A DNA stretch of 64,000 nt from Paulownia fortunei (taxonomy: Eukaryota; Streptophyta; Magnoliopsida; Lamiales; Paulowniaceae): NCBI GenBank assembly GCA_019321725.1, contig CM033122.1:13604274-13668273 (forward strand). The letters run 5' to 3'. A program made the translations under genes and the position numbers. Shown in pieces: positions 35,884-46,358 of the stretch (the first letter of the stretch is position 1; each line of letters opens with the position of its first letter). The notes below the pieces were generated by a model. It did no database searches. It was given only the letters and a program-made list of their open reading frames with translations, and was not told the origin of the DNA.

Positions 35884-36235
35884 GGACATGTAGATGTGTC
35901 TAGGAGGCATGTGGCCACTACTTGCAGGACTTGTAGATGTGCTTGGGGAGACACGTAGCCCTTGTTTATGGGACTTTATCGATGTTCCCGGGGAGGCCGT
36001 GGCCACCGTTTATGGGACTTGTTGACATGACTAGGGAGGCACGTGGTCGCCACTTATAGGACTTTGTTAATGTGCTTGGGAGATACGTGGCCTCCATTTA
36101 CGAGACTTATAGATGTGCCAAGGGAGGCGAGTGGACACCGTTTGGGGGACTTGGATGTGCCCAAGGAGGTGCGTGGCTGCTACTTATGAGACTTCTAAAT
36201 GTGCCCAGGGAGGCATGTGGTCGCCGCTTACAATA
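35884..36235. repeat. Minisatellite, period about 43-44 bp
   Basis: About eight diverged copies of a unit resembling GGGACTTGTAGATGTGCCC followed by GGGAGGCACGTGGCCGCC. Starts of the GGACTT word fall near 35929, 35973, 36016, 36060, 36102, 36147 and 36188. A longer element with ATTCCCTTGAACCATC and GGGCTAGGCTTAGCTAA flanks the array (35824, 36258 and 36357). The array lies in a probable Tat-like Gypsy internal region, where tandem repeats are common. Confidence 0.8.
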
Positions 36236-36789
36236 CTTTATTAATTTCATAGATTTTTGCCTCAAGGGGATTCCCTTGAACCATTCTGGGCTAGGCTTAG
36301 CTAACCAAACAGTGGGTAATCCAACGACATGTAGATTTCTATGTTTTTCACTCTTGAGGATTCCTTTAAACCATCCAGGACTAGGTTTAGCTAACCTCAA
36401 GGGATAGCGGGATCCCGAGATGCACTTTGCCATTAGCCTTAAGGGAAGTCAAACTTGTGAGATTCCAGGGTCGAGCTAGCCAGGCTCTTTAGTAACCTCA
36501 AGGGAATCTCGTTGACTTCCAGAGTCGGTGATAGTATAGTATTTTGTTAAGTAGTAGATTAGGTAGACATGCAGTTGTAATACAAAATGAAGAATTTTAT
36601 TGATCTCACAAAAAATTATGAAGTCCTTGAACAAGAGCCACTTGAGGCTTAACAACTTGAGTTGAAATGTTAGTATCCTGATTAATTAAAAAAAAAATAG
36701 ACATGTGCCCTCATGGGCTAAACTTTGTAGAAATATATAAGTAATTGGGCTTTTCTTTGCTTGTAGAAGTTCTTGAAGGCAAAAGAACA

Positions 36790-37337
36790 TGAGTTCCTAG
36801 GGGCACGATGATGCGCGAGCTCTTTCTAAAGGGGCAAAGGAGTGAGGGCTTCTCTTAGGGGCACGATGGTGCGCGAGCTCTTTTTTAGGGTGCGATGGCA
36901 TGAGAGCTCCTCTTGGGGGCGCGATGGCGCGAGAGCTCCTCTTGGGGTGTGATGGCGCATGTGCTCTTCCCTGGGGCTCGATGCTAGAGCGCCTCATGGG
37001 GGCACGACGACACGCAGGCTCTTTTTGAGGGCGCGAGGTATGAGAACTCCTCTTGGGATTATAATGGCACACGAGCTCCTCTTATGGTCTAAAGGGGCAC
37101 GAGAGCTCCTTCTAGGGGCAGGGTGGCCCTCGAGCTCCTCCTGAGGGCCCGATGGTGTGCGAACTCTTCTTGGGGACACAATAGCATGAGAGCTCCTCTT
37201 GGAGGCGAAAGGATGCGAGAGCCCTTTTGGGAGCATAAGGGAGTGAGAGCTTCTCTTGGGGTATGGTGGTGCACGAGCTCCTCTTGGGGGCCTGATGGCG
37301 TGTGAACTCCTCTTGGGGTGTGATGGCTTGTGAGCTC
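36790..37337. repeat. GC-rich minisatellite, period about 30 bp
   Basis: About 18 diverged copies of a unit like GGGCGCGATGGCGCGAGAGC followed by TCCTCTTGG. About ten copies keep the word GAGCTC. Since the period is near 30, frames stay open on both strands and yield repetitive Arg, Pro, Ser and His-rich translations. These are repeat artefacts with no recognised domain. Confidence 0.85.
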
Positions 37338-37679
37338 GTGACTCCCTAAATCTTGTTCTTGTCGCATTAGGTCATCTCTCTTATCTTGCCCATACTGAGA
37401 TGTCCTCTATCAATGCTTGGGGTCCTCTTGGGTAGTCTGTAATTGTTATAATGGTGGGCTCCTCTTGTCGCTTCATGTTTTCCTTAAGGGGCAGCTTAGA
37501 TTCTAGCATCCTCATGGGTGCCAGCCTCTTTATGCCTTGTCGCTTCGCACCTCTGCTTAGTCCTTTAAAGAGGTGGAGCATGATCTCGACTTATGTGAGG
37601 TGACCATATGGGGCCCTGCTCCATGTTGGTTGGCTCTCTACATCTAGGCTTTATCAGCCATCTCAGTGTCGAGGCAGGT

Positions 37680-37697
37680 TTCCCACAAATGACGCCA
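37680..37697 (-). other. Probable Tat-type Gypsy PBS
   Basis: The minus strand reads TGGCGTCATTTGTGGGAA, near the TGGCGCCGTCTGTGGGAA form typical of Tat/Ogre elements (tRNA-Arg type). It directly follows a probable LTR end in the minus sense. Confidence 0.6.
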
Positions 37698-37701
37698 AAA
37701 T

Positions 37702-38220
37702 AATATAGTCAAAGTAGGGTGATCATACATTAGTGGTACCATGGAGCTTCTCGAATCCAAGAAAGGTGTCTCATTATCGTCTTCCTTATTTCTATAAGGT
37801 GATTAGAATGTAAGGTCTTGTTCGCAACATAAATAAATAGTTAGGGGTCCACGGGATTAGAACGGGGATACTCTCTAATGTTCAAATTAGTGGAGTTTCA
37901 AAGAAAAGTAAATATTCAAATATTAAAAATGACGTACCTCAAAATGATGGAGAATAGAGTACTTATAGTCAATGTCGAAGGGTGTAATCCTATGTGGCAC
38001 GATGCATGGACCATTAGGACTTCATAAACCTTGAACTTGTACCACCCCCTAATTAGGTCTTTTAGGACTTAGCATCTGCACCTCTATTGGATAACAGCCC
38101 ATCAATAATCAAACTTTTAGCTATAAGATCAAATTCTCTGTCAGATTAATTCCATTCATCCTCTCAAACTAGGACTAGATGTAGTTCGAGGATTAAATAG
38201 GTGAGTACTGGAATGGCAAC
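37702..38220 (-). repeat. Probable Tat-like Gypsy LTR, minus orientation
   Basis: This sequence lies just upstream, in the minus sense, of the PBS at 37680-37697. On the minus strand a TATA-like core with GACTATAAGTACTC lies near 37955-37970, as in a retroelement promoter. The outer border is not visible; I place it tentatively near 38220. Confidence 0.45.
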
Positions 38221-39983
38221 TACAAAGATGATAATACTATTTGAGATTTTTCATTATTTTGTTGAATTCCATCTGGCATATACTATTATTATGGTTACAT
38301 TTGGATTGTTATTCATTAGGATACAGAATAAGGAATATAATCTTGACATGTGACACATGCTGTCAAATGTCAATAACTTTTATAGTTTTATTAGGTAATT
38401 GTCCAGGTTCAAGACCCTCCCAAAAAGAGTAATGTTAGGAGAACTTGCCTCTGCTTAATGTACACAGTTTTTTAAAATTAGAATTTTAGAAGTTTGCACC
38501 TACTGGTTTCTATTTTAAAAAAATAGTAATTGAAATATACTTGTAATATAAACTAATGAGAAATATGTATAATTTTAAAAAATTAACATAGATGGATTCA
38601 TTTCTTATGATGATTGTTTTAAATTAGAGAAATGCTTCGTGCCACAAAAAATGTCAACTGCATTGTATTTATACAATCATCTAATTTTGGTTTTATGGAA
38701 GTACTAGGAGTTTGTTTCCTTTCCACTTATTTATGATCCTTTATTTTAATTTGATCATCTTATTTTTATATTATAAATATATGATATAAAATATTTTTTT
38801 AGATATATATTTGATGTGAATACATTTAGCGTAATAAAATAAGAGATGAATCACTAGATTAAAAACAAGTTCCAAAATAGCCGTCCACCTTAATATTGTA
38901 AGAGCATATTCATATGAGAGTATGGATACCAATCTTCAATTAACTTCTATGTATTTAAATATTAATTTTAAATGGCCTTTTAAATAAGTCAAAACTCTAA
39001 AATCTTATTTTAAAGAAGTATCAATTTATGACTTCTGAAATTTGTTTCAGATTAAATGCAATTTACCTCTAATAATAAAAATAAATAAATAAATAATAAG
39101 CTCACTGAACAAAAAGTGCCAAAAAGCCGTCTATGCTTTATATTATACATAGTGATTTACTCACGCATGTTTTGATTGGTTATGGAGTTTCAACATGTCT
39201 AATATTCATTTTACACATATTTGTAACTGCTATTATTAATAGAAATGAACGATCTATATTTAATACCTTAGATTTATACATGTGTGTGTGTGTGTGTGCG
39301 CGTGTATATATATATTAAGCCTCATTTTATGACAAACATTAGGATCAATAGTACACATTGAATATCTTGTAATTTCATATAGGTAGAATATATCTTTATT
39401 TACCCTAATTTATAATAACTATTAGATCTTATTTTAGATCAACGATCCACATTTAAGGTTTATAGTATATATTTATATATAATACGAATATATATCTTAA
39501 TCAAAATTTATATTTACTTACATATCCATACTATTATCCATAATAATATATATTCGTTATACATTCATATTCTATTGTGTTTAAGGTCCTTTGCAATTAA
39601 TCTTTGTTGTAATATATGTAAATACTCACCATAGAAACCGTAATATTTTCCAGCAAATTTTGAGGTGTCAACGAACGCAAATTCTAGGAAAAAGTTACTT
39701 CCTGAACTTTTTCCTCAAAAATATTTTCCGCTTTTTTCCTTTTTCCGGAGCCATACGGAGCCTAAGTTTAAAAGGCATACTCAGATATGAATACTACCAA
39801 GACAAAGCAGAAAAGCTTTGGTGAGGCATGCTAGCTATAAGAAAACCCAATTAATGAAAAAAAGGGTGATGCAAGTAGTTACAACTGATAAAAAAACATG
39901 AAATTTCTGGAAAATTCAGATCTAAGGCTGGCCAGAACAAAAAGATATTAATCCCTGGAGAGGTAGGTAACGCCGATGCTCTC
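38221..39983. other. Intergenic sequence downstream of the L19 gene
   Basis: AT-rich sequence with no gene, LTR or pol remnant that I can recognise. It contains a microsatellite at 39281-39315. It is one of the few transposon-free stretches of the window and directly follows the only intact gene. The 3' untranslated region and poly(A) site must lie at its right end, but I see no decisive signal. Confidence 0.5.
39281..39315. repeat. (TG)n-(TA)n microsatellite
   Basis: Nine TG units run from 39281 to 39298, followed by a GCGCG interruption and a TATATATAT tract. It lies about 670 bases beyond the L19 stop codon. Confidence 0.9.
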
Positions 39984-42900
39984 TCATTTGAAAGTGGAGA
40001 GCCTTGGCAGCTTCTCTCGCAAATAGTACAGCCTGGATCTTCGGACTTTCCGGTGGTTGACTACTTTTATCTCTTTAATATTTGGTGAATATCTGTATAA
40101 CAGGAGAGAAGAGAATGATGTTCAGAAGGCAGGATCTTGATCTAATAGAAAAATTACAAATTAGGATAAAAATAATGCAAAGGAAAAGGAGTGATATCAA
40201 AAGAGCCTATTGAACAAAGTGTTTTCAGTAACTACCTTAAGTCTAAATTCTAATATATAACCATGTTTAAAGTCTAAAATAAGCAGTTGCTCTTAACACA
40301 AAATGCACATCATCTCAAATAATTACATGTTTGCATACAAATCACAGATCAGAGTAAAATAAAAACCTCTAGTTTGAAAGGCAGCAAAACCATGAAGAAT
40401 AGAATAATACCATACATCAAACTCGAGGATAATAATATCATCCTCAGTAAGTCAACGGTAACAATGAACCAACTTATTTGTGCTTAAAACCGAATATGAA
40501 TACACTTGCACTAACCATAAAAAGTTGTAAGAATGCAGACGAGAAATGTTGAAACTTAGTGCAGATGAATTGGCATCAAAGTAGGGAGAAATTTTAGAAT
40601 GAATTGATTCACTGAATGACAATTTAAGTTTGGGAAAATGAGCATCAACCAGAAGAGTGCAGATTCAGCCCACCAACCCGACACCCTCCTCCCTACCCTA
40701 TTTCATCTTTCCCAAAGTTGAGGCCTCATATCCCTCTTGGGACCAATGCACTTTTCTCCAATTACAGACAAGCTGATCATGGCCCAACAGACCTTTAGCC
40801 ATCCTACAGGGTATAAAATTCACTTACAGTGGAAAATCGGTATTGTGTTTTGATATTCGGTATTGCATTTACCCACTAGGTAATATTTCTTTTTATTTTT
40901 TTTCCTTCCTTTCTGTCTTTTTATTTCACTTTTTCTCCAGTAGACTATGCAGAAATATCTAGAGCAGAAATCTTTCATTTCCAACAAATAAGAGGAGGAC
41001 TATTCAAATGACAATCCTGTTAAGTAGTTATAGAGTAGGTCTTAGGAATCAATGGATTTGGAAAAATATGCATATTTTGTACCTATTTATGGTAAACTCA
41101 CTATGAAAATGTAGAAGTGGCAGCAACAATTTGTTTTTCCCCAAAGTTCTTTGCTATTGCAATTCACAAAGTATAAAGCCACGCCCCAATATGCTTATCC
41201 ACACCTCTACTGCAAAGAGCCACTGCATTTACTCTATTTAATTCTTAAATCAAATTACACTCAGAATTTGTGATCCAAACAAAACAGAAAAACCAGTTCA
41301 AAGTTTAAGCCTTTAAAGTTGTATTGAATGTCCACAGCTGCCACCAGAACATTAAGTGGGTGATATAAAAAATGTTGACAGAGATCTCCAAAACCAATTC
41401 ACAGTGTTGCCAGTGATTTACGAGATGAAGGATATTTCAGAAATGATTGAGAAGAATAATTAATTGAAATAAAGCGCTTGTCTTTCGTACTCCTTAACAA
41501 CACATTGAAAAATGTGCAGGTGGACTCAATGACCCATTTCCACTCTAATGTACAGCTTTGCTTGAAGTGCATGGCACAACCAGATGATGGTATGCTGAAA
41601 AGAAGTCAGATGAAGTACATGATGTTTCTGCGCACCCAAATTTGATATGTTGATTTATGTCTCAAGCTATTTAAGCCAATAGATTTGAAGGTGGGTCCTA
41701 CATTGTGGATAGAGTTAAAAGAACAAATAGTGGGATATGGTGATGAAGAAAACCATAGCTGCAAAGACAAAATAGCACCAGAAATGGTGTACAGAGACGA
41801 ACTCATGATGAATGTTTCAGTGGACCGCATCTAATTAAATATGAAATATCCAATACTGTCAATAGTATCTTTCAGAGAGATGTGAATAGTAATCAATTTT
41901 AGAATTTCCGAAATAGATCTGGTTTCCTAACTACCGAACCCCTGACCATTAGAAATCTCTATTAGATAACTCTGTGACAAAGTCTTGTTGCACCAGTAAG
42001 TTAATTATGCAATGAGTCATTTCTTCAGTGAATACGAAAGCACAAATGGTAAAATATTTTTGAAGAAGCCAGATGGCCAAAATTTGAACAAAATAATGAA
42101 ATGATTATTTGAGACTAAGCCTCCTCAAGGGTGAATACTTACACAGGGAACACAATCTCAACTCCAACACCAGCAATAACACGTCGAATCCGAATTGTTG
42201 TGTGGATGCCAGCATTTTGCTTCGACATAATTATACCTTTATATACAGACAACCTTCGCCTGTTCTCTGGAACTTCCTGTAAAGCAAATACAAATTCTTC
42301 CACTCAAATATTACACAAATTTGATAATGCTGTCAGGCATCATTAGGTAATATACTGAAATTAAATCTATAGCACATGAAAAAGTGTTACCAGTTTGATT
42401 TCCACAATATCCCCAGTACGAAGATCTGGAATAGGCCTTTCTTTATGTGATGCTTCGATTGCTCTTTTATTCAATATCTGTTTTATAACAACCACACAAG
42501 TGGAATTCTTACACATCAATAAACACAATTCTATTCTATTTCCATGAACTTAGAAATAGCAAAAGACCTGTTTGACAGATGAAAGACTAGGTAAAAGAAT
42601 AAGAACTCATACTAAAACGAGCAGGAGAGTCTGTTGGCTTAGTATGTAGAGCAATAACAGACCTTTTCTAAGATCCCAACACACAGTTTCTAGACCACTA
42701 CCCGTGGTATTGACCAATCCCATGAGATGAGGATTGAGCTAATTTTCATGTTACTTAATTTACTGTCTAAGTATCATCAAAAAGTACATACTTTCCCAAC
42801 CAATACTAAAGATTCAATTTTTATACTTCCACACTTCACATTTTAGCCTCATATCACTTTGACATTAGCATAGCCCGTCAACCAGCAAACAACAACCACA

Positions 42901-44724
42901 GCCCCTTCAACTTTCCCACTGCCACCTGCACCATTCCTCCCTTACCCTCTGTTGCTGGATTTCCAAGCTGCCAACCACAATCCATCCCCAAGCTGCAATT
43001 GCACCACCGGCCCGAACCACATGTAATCACGCTTACCATACAGCATAACCATGTTATGCAGATTAGACAATCACACACGCAAGTGCTCATGAAAATTAAA
43101 TGCACTGATATGACAAATGTGTAACAAATGAGTTTTTCACATCTTAGGTCACACTTGTGATTAAAATGGTCATTAACTCTTCACCTAGTCATATTTAGTG
43201 TAATATCGTATTAGTTGAAATGAAGAATTTGGGCCAGAATTTGCAGTTATTTTAGATGATTTATAAAATTAATGAATGAATTAGAAGATAAACTCATCAG
43301 CTGCTTGATAACATTTACTCGAGTTAATTGCATGAATTTAGGCTTAATGGTATTATTTATGCTTAATTACTTACCAAGGGCGGGCATTCTTCATATTTCT
43401 CATAGTGCTCCATGACTTTCTATCTCACCTATCTAATGGAGAAAATTTTTTAGGCTCCTTTTGTTATTCCTAAGCCATATGAAATACTAAATATGAAATG
43501 ACGATTCCACCTTTTCAGGACTCCATCCCCTTCCAAATTTCCTTCATTTTCTGAAAGTCTAACATGTCACTATTCTCTCATGTGAACAGATAAAAATGAT
43601 GCATGAGTATGAGTAAATGTTTATTAATGTTTATTAATGTTTATTCTGAAGTTCTCTGGCATTACTTTAATTTTCTCTTTATTCTACCTTGTACTAATTC
43701 CAACACTCTCACCCCAGTGCACTCCAGTAACATTCGTCATGCATTAGTTCTTATGATGAGATAAGCATCCACTTAACTTAGAATCTGAAATGCAAAAATT
43801 GTTTCGTGCTAATTGGGAAATTGATAGTGACACCTCTGGGCCACAGATTATATTGAACATGACTTATACTTTATGCCGATTCATTCTAGATACAGTTCCA
43901 TACTCTGTTCTTTTATGAAAATATGGCCATCTCCATACTAGTCATTGAAACAATACTTTCATGTAAATTTAGTACTTTAAAAACCAGCATTACAGAGCAT
44001 GTATTCTTAGCTCTACATTATTATTGTCTGAAGAATTTATGGCATATTCTTTACCTTGGAGCTCTCTTATTTTGACTTACTGCAGAAACCATTCAATCAA
44101 GAAATAGGACACCAGCCAAACAACACAGCCTTGACAAAGCCGGACAAAATGTGCAGGAAATGGAATTTAATTTACAATTCTTGGTATCAAAACCGATATT
44201 TTCCCACACGTTAAGCAGACTTGAATATGGTAATAAATAATGGTAAATTTAAACGATTACCCCCATAATCTCTCCAAGTTTGACTCTAGGTTGTGTAGGT
44301 CGCTTGTCATCGGACAAAACCTCAGCCTCTTCAGACTCAACACTTTCCGCATTCTCACTGCTTTCTTCAACTTCCCCTTTCCCTTCAGCATTTGCTTCAG
44401 CCCTCACACAGAAAGAGCAATTTTTACCCCTTCCCGAAAAACTGAAGCCATAAGACCTCGTCGAAGCCCTAGAAACCAATCCTCCGGGGGAGAGGCGCCG
44501 CAACACCGCTGCGGAGAACGCAAGGTTCTTCGGCGGGCATTGAGCCGGACTTCTAGGAACCATGAACAAGGCCTGCGCAGATTTTAACAAAAAAAAAAAA
44601 AACATGGATAAATTACCCAAAACATGAAGAAATATAATACAGAGTTACACTTTCTATCACGCAAATTCCAAAGCGATGGACATAAAGAAGGACAGGGCAC
44701 CTGGGGAAGAAAGGTGGAGGCCAT
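39984..44724 (-). CDS. RPL19: Chloroplast 50S ribosomal protein L19 (bL19c), nuclear gene, 5 exons
   Basis: bL19c is a component of the plastid large ribosomal subunit near the interface with the small subunit. Exons on the minus strand are 44724-44701 (MASTFLPQ), 44572-44261, 42477-42391, 42276-42143 and 40092-39984; they sum to 666 bases, 221 residues plus a TGA stop. All four introns are GT-AG. The first three are phase 0; the last splits a Val codon (GT|A). Residues 1 to about 66 look like a plastid transit peptide rich in Ser, Arg and Ala, with likely cleavage at VRA|EA. An acidic linker follows. The L19 domain runs from about 105 to the end, with [40 protein letters not shown] and the C-terminus [12 protein letters not shown]. 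Exon joins reproduce the order I remember for Arabidopsis L19 without gap. I see no stops or lost motifs, so the gene is probably functional. Confidence 0.95.
40093..42142 (-). other. Intron 4 of RPL19
   Basis: A 2050-bp intron with donor GTAAGT at 42142 and acceptor ATACAG ending at 40093. It splits a codon between its first two and last bases. It is AT-rich with no gene, LTR or pol fragment that I recognise, in contrast to the flanking regions. Confidence 0.88.
42277..42390 (-). other. Intron 3 of RPL19
   Basis: A 114-bp phase-0 intron with donor GTAACA at 42390 and acceptor TTTACAG ending at 42277. Its short length is typical for plant introns. Confidence 0.9.
42478..44260 (-). other. Intron 2 of RPL19
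   Basis: A 1783-bp phase-0 intron with donor GTAATC at 44260 and acceptor AAAACAG ending at 42478. It joins IMG to ILNK, as in other L19 proteins. A C-rich patch lies at about 42895-43015. Nothing inside looks like a gene or transposon. Confidence 0.88.
44573..44700 (-). other. Intron 1 of RPL19
   Basis: A 128-bp phase-0 intron with donor CAG|GTGCCC and acceptor CTGCGCAG. A run of about 14 T on the minus strand (about 44588-44602) forms a polypyrimidine tract. It separates the first eight codons from the rest of the transit peptide. Confidence 0.88.
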
Positions 44725-45954
44725 GACTGAGGTGTTTTGGGTTCTTCAGTATGTGATTTCAAAGAGGAGAGATATTCATGGAGTGACGCAGTGATTCAGA
44801 TATGATTTCAGAAGGAGCTGAAGCAAAACAGCGTAGCCTTATCCATTATTTGATTTTAGATTGAATTTTCGGGCAATACTCAAAACGAATTCGGGTATTT
44901 GCACCATGTGAAACCCAATTGGGCCGGATGAATCGGGGCATGATGGCCCCCGGCCACTCATCCACATTAGCCAGGTTATATGAGTGGCTGTATGTTGTAT
45001 GTCAACAAATTTCAAATGGATTTTTGAATGTGGAAGTCAACTTTTCTCGAGTATTGAATGTCCAATTCGACCAACCTCTAGGCGAAATAACATAAGTTTT
45101 GAATTAACTTTTTTGGAGATGCCAAAATTGTTAGTTTTTGAAGTTATTAACATTGAACTAAATCATTGTCAAAAAGTGTTGTTTGGATAAGGAATAAATA
45201 TTATTTTAAAGAGGTTATTTATTTACTAATAAATGAATAACTTAATAATTTTATTATAAATAAATAATTTACTAATTTATAGAAAATTTTATGTTTTAAT
45301 TACTTTTGTATATATATATATATTTTTATCAAGATTTCTGTATGAGCTATAAATAAAAAAGATAATAGAATGTGGTCAAAAATTAATATTCGAACGACAC
45401 TTTTAAAATTTAAGCAGCATAATGTTTCAAAATTTTATTTTTTAGTATTTTTATATTTCTTAATGTATTCTCAAGCAAATAATTGGAAAGATTCACCAAA
45501 ATAAAATAGGAAAGTCAAAAGATTCACAAAGAAAATGAAATAAATAAATAGTTTCCTAAAATATGTTGTTTACCGTCTATTCAGGGCAAGCTTCAATATT
45601 TTGCTATATGTATTGAAATAATGCGATTCTTGATACAATAGAACGCAACAACTTTCTTATTTATAACTTTTTGAAAATCACTTAATTTGAAGGAGTAAAA
45701 TTTGTGGTAATATTATAAATATTATATATATATATATTTACCAATTATTAATTTATATTTTCATTAGGTTCTGAAGGATTTGAAAATATAATTATTATCT
45801 TATGCATTTATCTAGATTATGAATTTAGTACATTGATCCGAGTTGTGATTATAATTATTTATTATTTATGCGAGGTTATTAATTTATTAACATTTAGATA
45901 TTTAATAAGACCCCTACTCATATTTAAGTGACGATATTAATTTTAATTTGCTAT
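44725..45954. other. Promoter region and intergenic DNA upstream of RPL19
   Basis: This holds the 5' untranslated region and promoter of RPL19 in its first few hundred bases, then very AT-rich sequence with TA microsatellites at 45309-45323 and about 45721-45738. No other gene, LTR or pol remnant is visible. It ends where the Tat-like element begins. Confidence 0.55.
44920..44925 (+). promoter_or_regulatory. Candidate site II element (TGGGCC)
   Basis: TGGGCC lies 196 bases upstream of the RPL19 start codon, within AACCCAATTGGGCCGG. Site II motifs (TGGGCC/T) are common in promoters of plant ribosomal-protein and organelle-related genes. I saw only this one clear copy, and no clear telo-box (AAACCCTAA) nearby; AAACCC at 44911 is partial. 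Suggestive only. Confidence 0.4.
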
Positions 45955-46316
45955 TGATGATGAAAGGGCCCAATATTTGAAAGCCTAAAACGATATAGCA
46001 CTCATAATTGCAGTCCAGGGATAGTGAGGCCCATCATGAACAATGCATCAAATTCACCAAATAAAAGCTCTAGCCAAAAATTCTATAGATACCCACACCC
46101 ACCATTTTAAAAAGGTATGCAATCTATTTTGATTAGAATATTTTTCTAACTACTAGCTCTCTATTCTCTTTAAGTTAATTCTGACTTGAGCATTGAATGA
46201 TTTTCGTAGGGACAACTCTGGCGCCCCTAACGACTTATTGTAATGTAGATGGTGACTTATATTATTCCAATTGTTTTCTAGTTTGGAAGTGAATGAATCA
46301 ACTTGATACCGCATCA
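45955..46316 (+). repeat. 5' LTR of the Tat-like element
   Basis: 362 bp from TGATGATGAAAGGGCCC to ACTTGATACCGCATCA. It matches 54061-54419 along its whole length with scattered substitutions, for example around CTAGCTCTCTATTCTCTTTA and GACTTGAGCATTGAA. I see no clear PBS directly after it. Confidence 0.85.
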
Positions 46317-46358
46317 TTTTTTACGTTGATTATGGGAACAATTGCTTGTGTACTGAGA

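Noticed and set aside
35884..37337. CRISPR-like direct repeats
   Set aside because: Units are contiguous and degenerate, with no conserved repeat alternating with unique spacers. The context is a plant retrotransposon.
36797..37367. Arg/Pro/Ser-rich repetitive proteins on the minus strand
   Set aside because: They are translations of the 30-bp minisatellite. Several frames on both strands are open at once, so this reflects period and composition, not selection.
42878..43105. A Cys/Trp-rich open frame inside RPL19 intron 2
   Set aside because: It lies within an intron on the same strand, has no flanking splice sites that keep the L19 frame and no recognised similarity.
44240..44587. Plus-strand open frame of 115 codons opposite RPL19 exon 2
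   Set aside because: It is the shadow of the real L19 exon on the minus strand, which has splice sites, a transit peptide and family similarity. The plus-strand translation resembles nothing.
44249..44620. Start of L19 placed at 44620 in a continuous minus-strand frame
   Set aside because: The region 44573-44620 translates a polypyrimidine tract (a run of Phe) that belongs to intron 1. The exon at 44701-44724 supplies the correct first eight residues.
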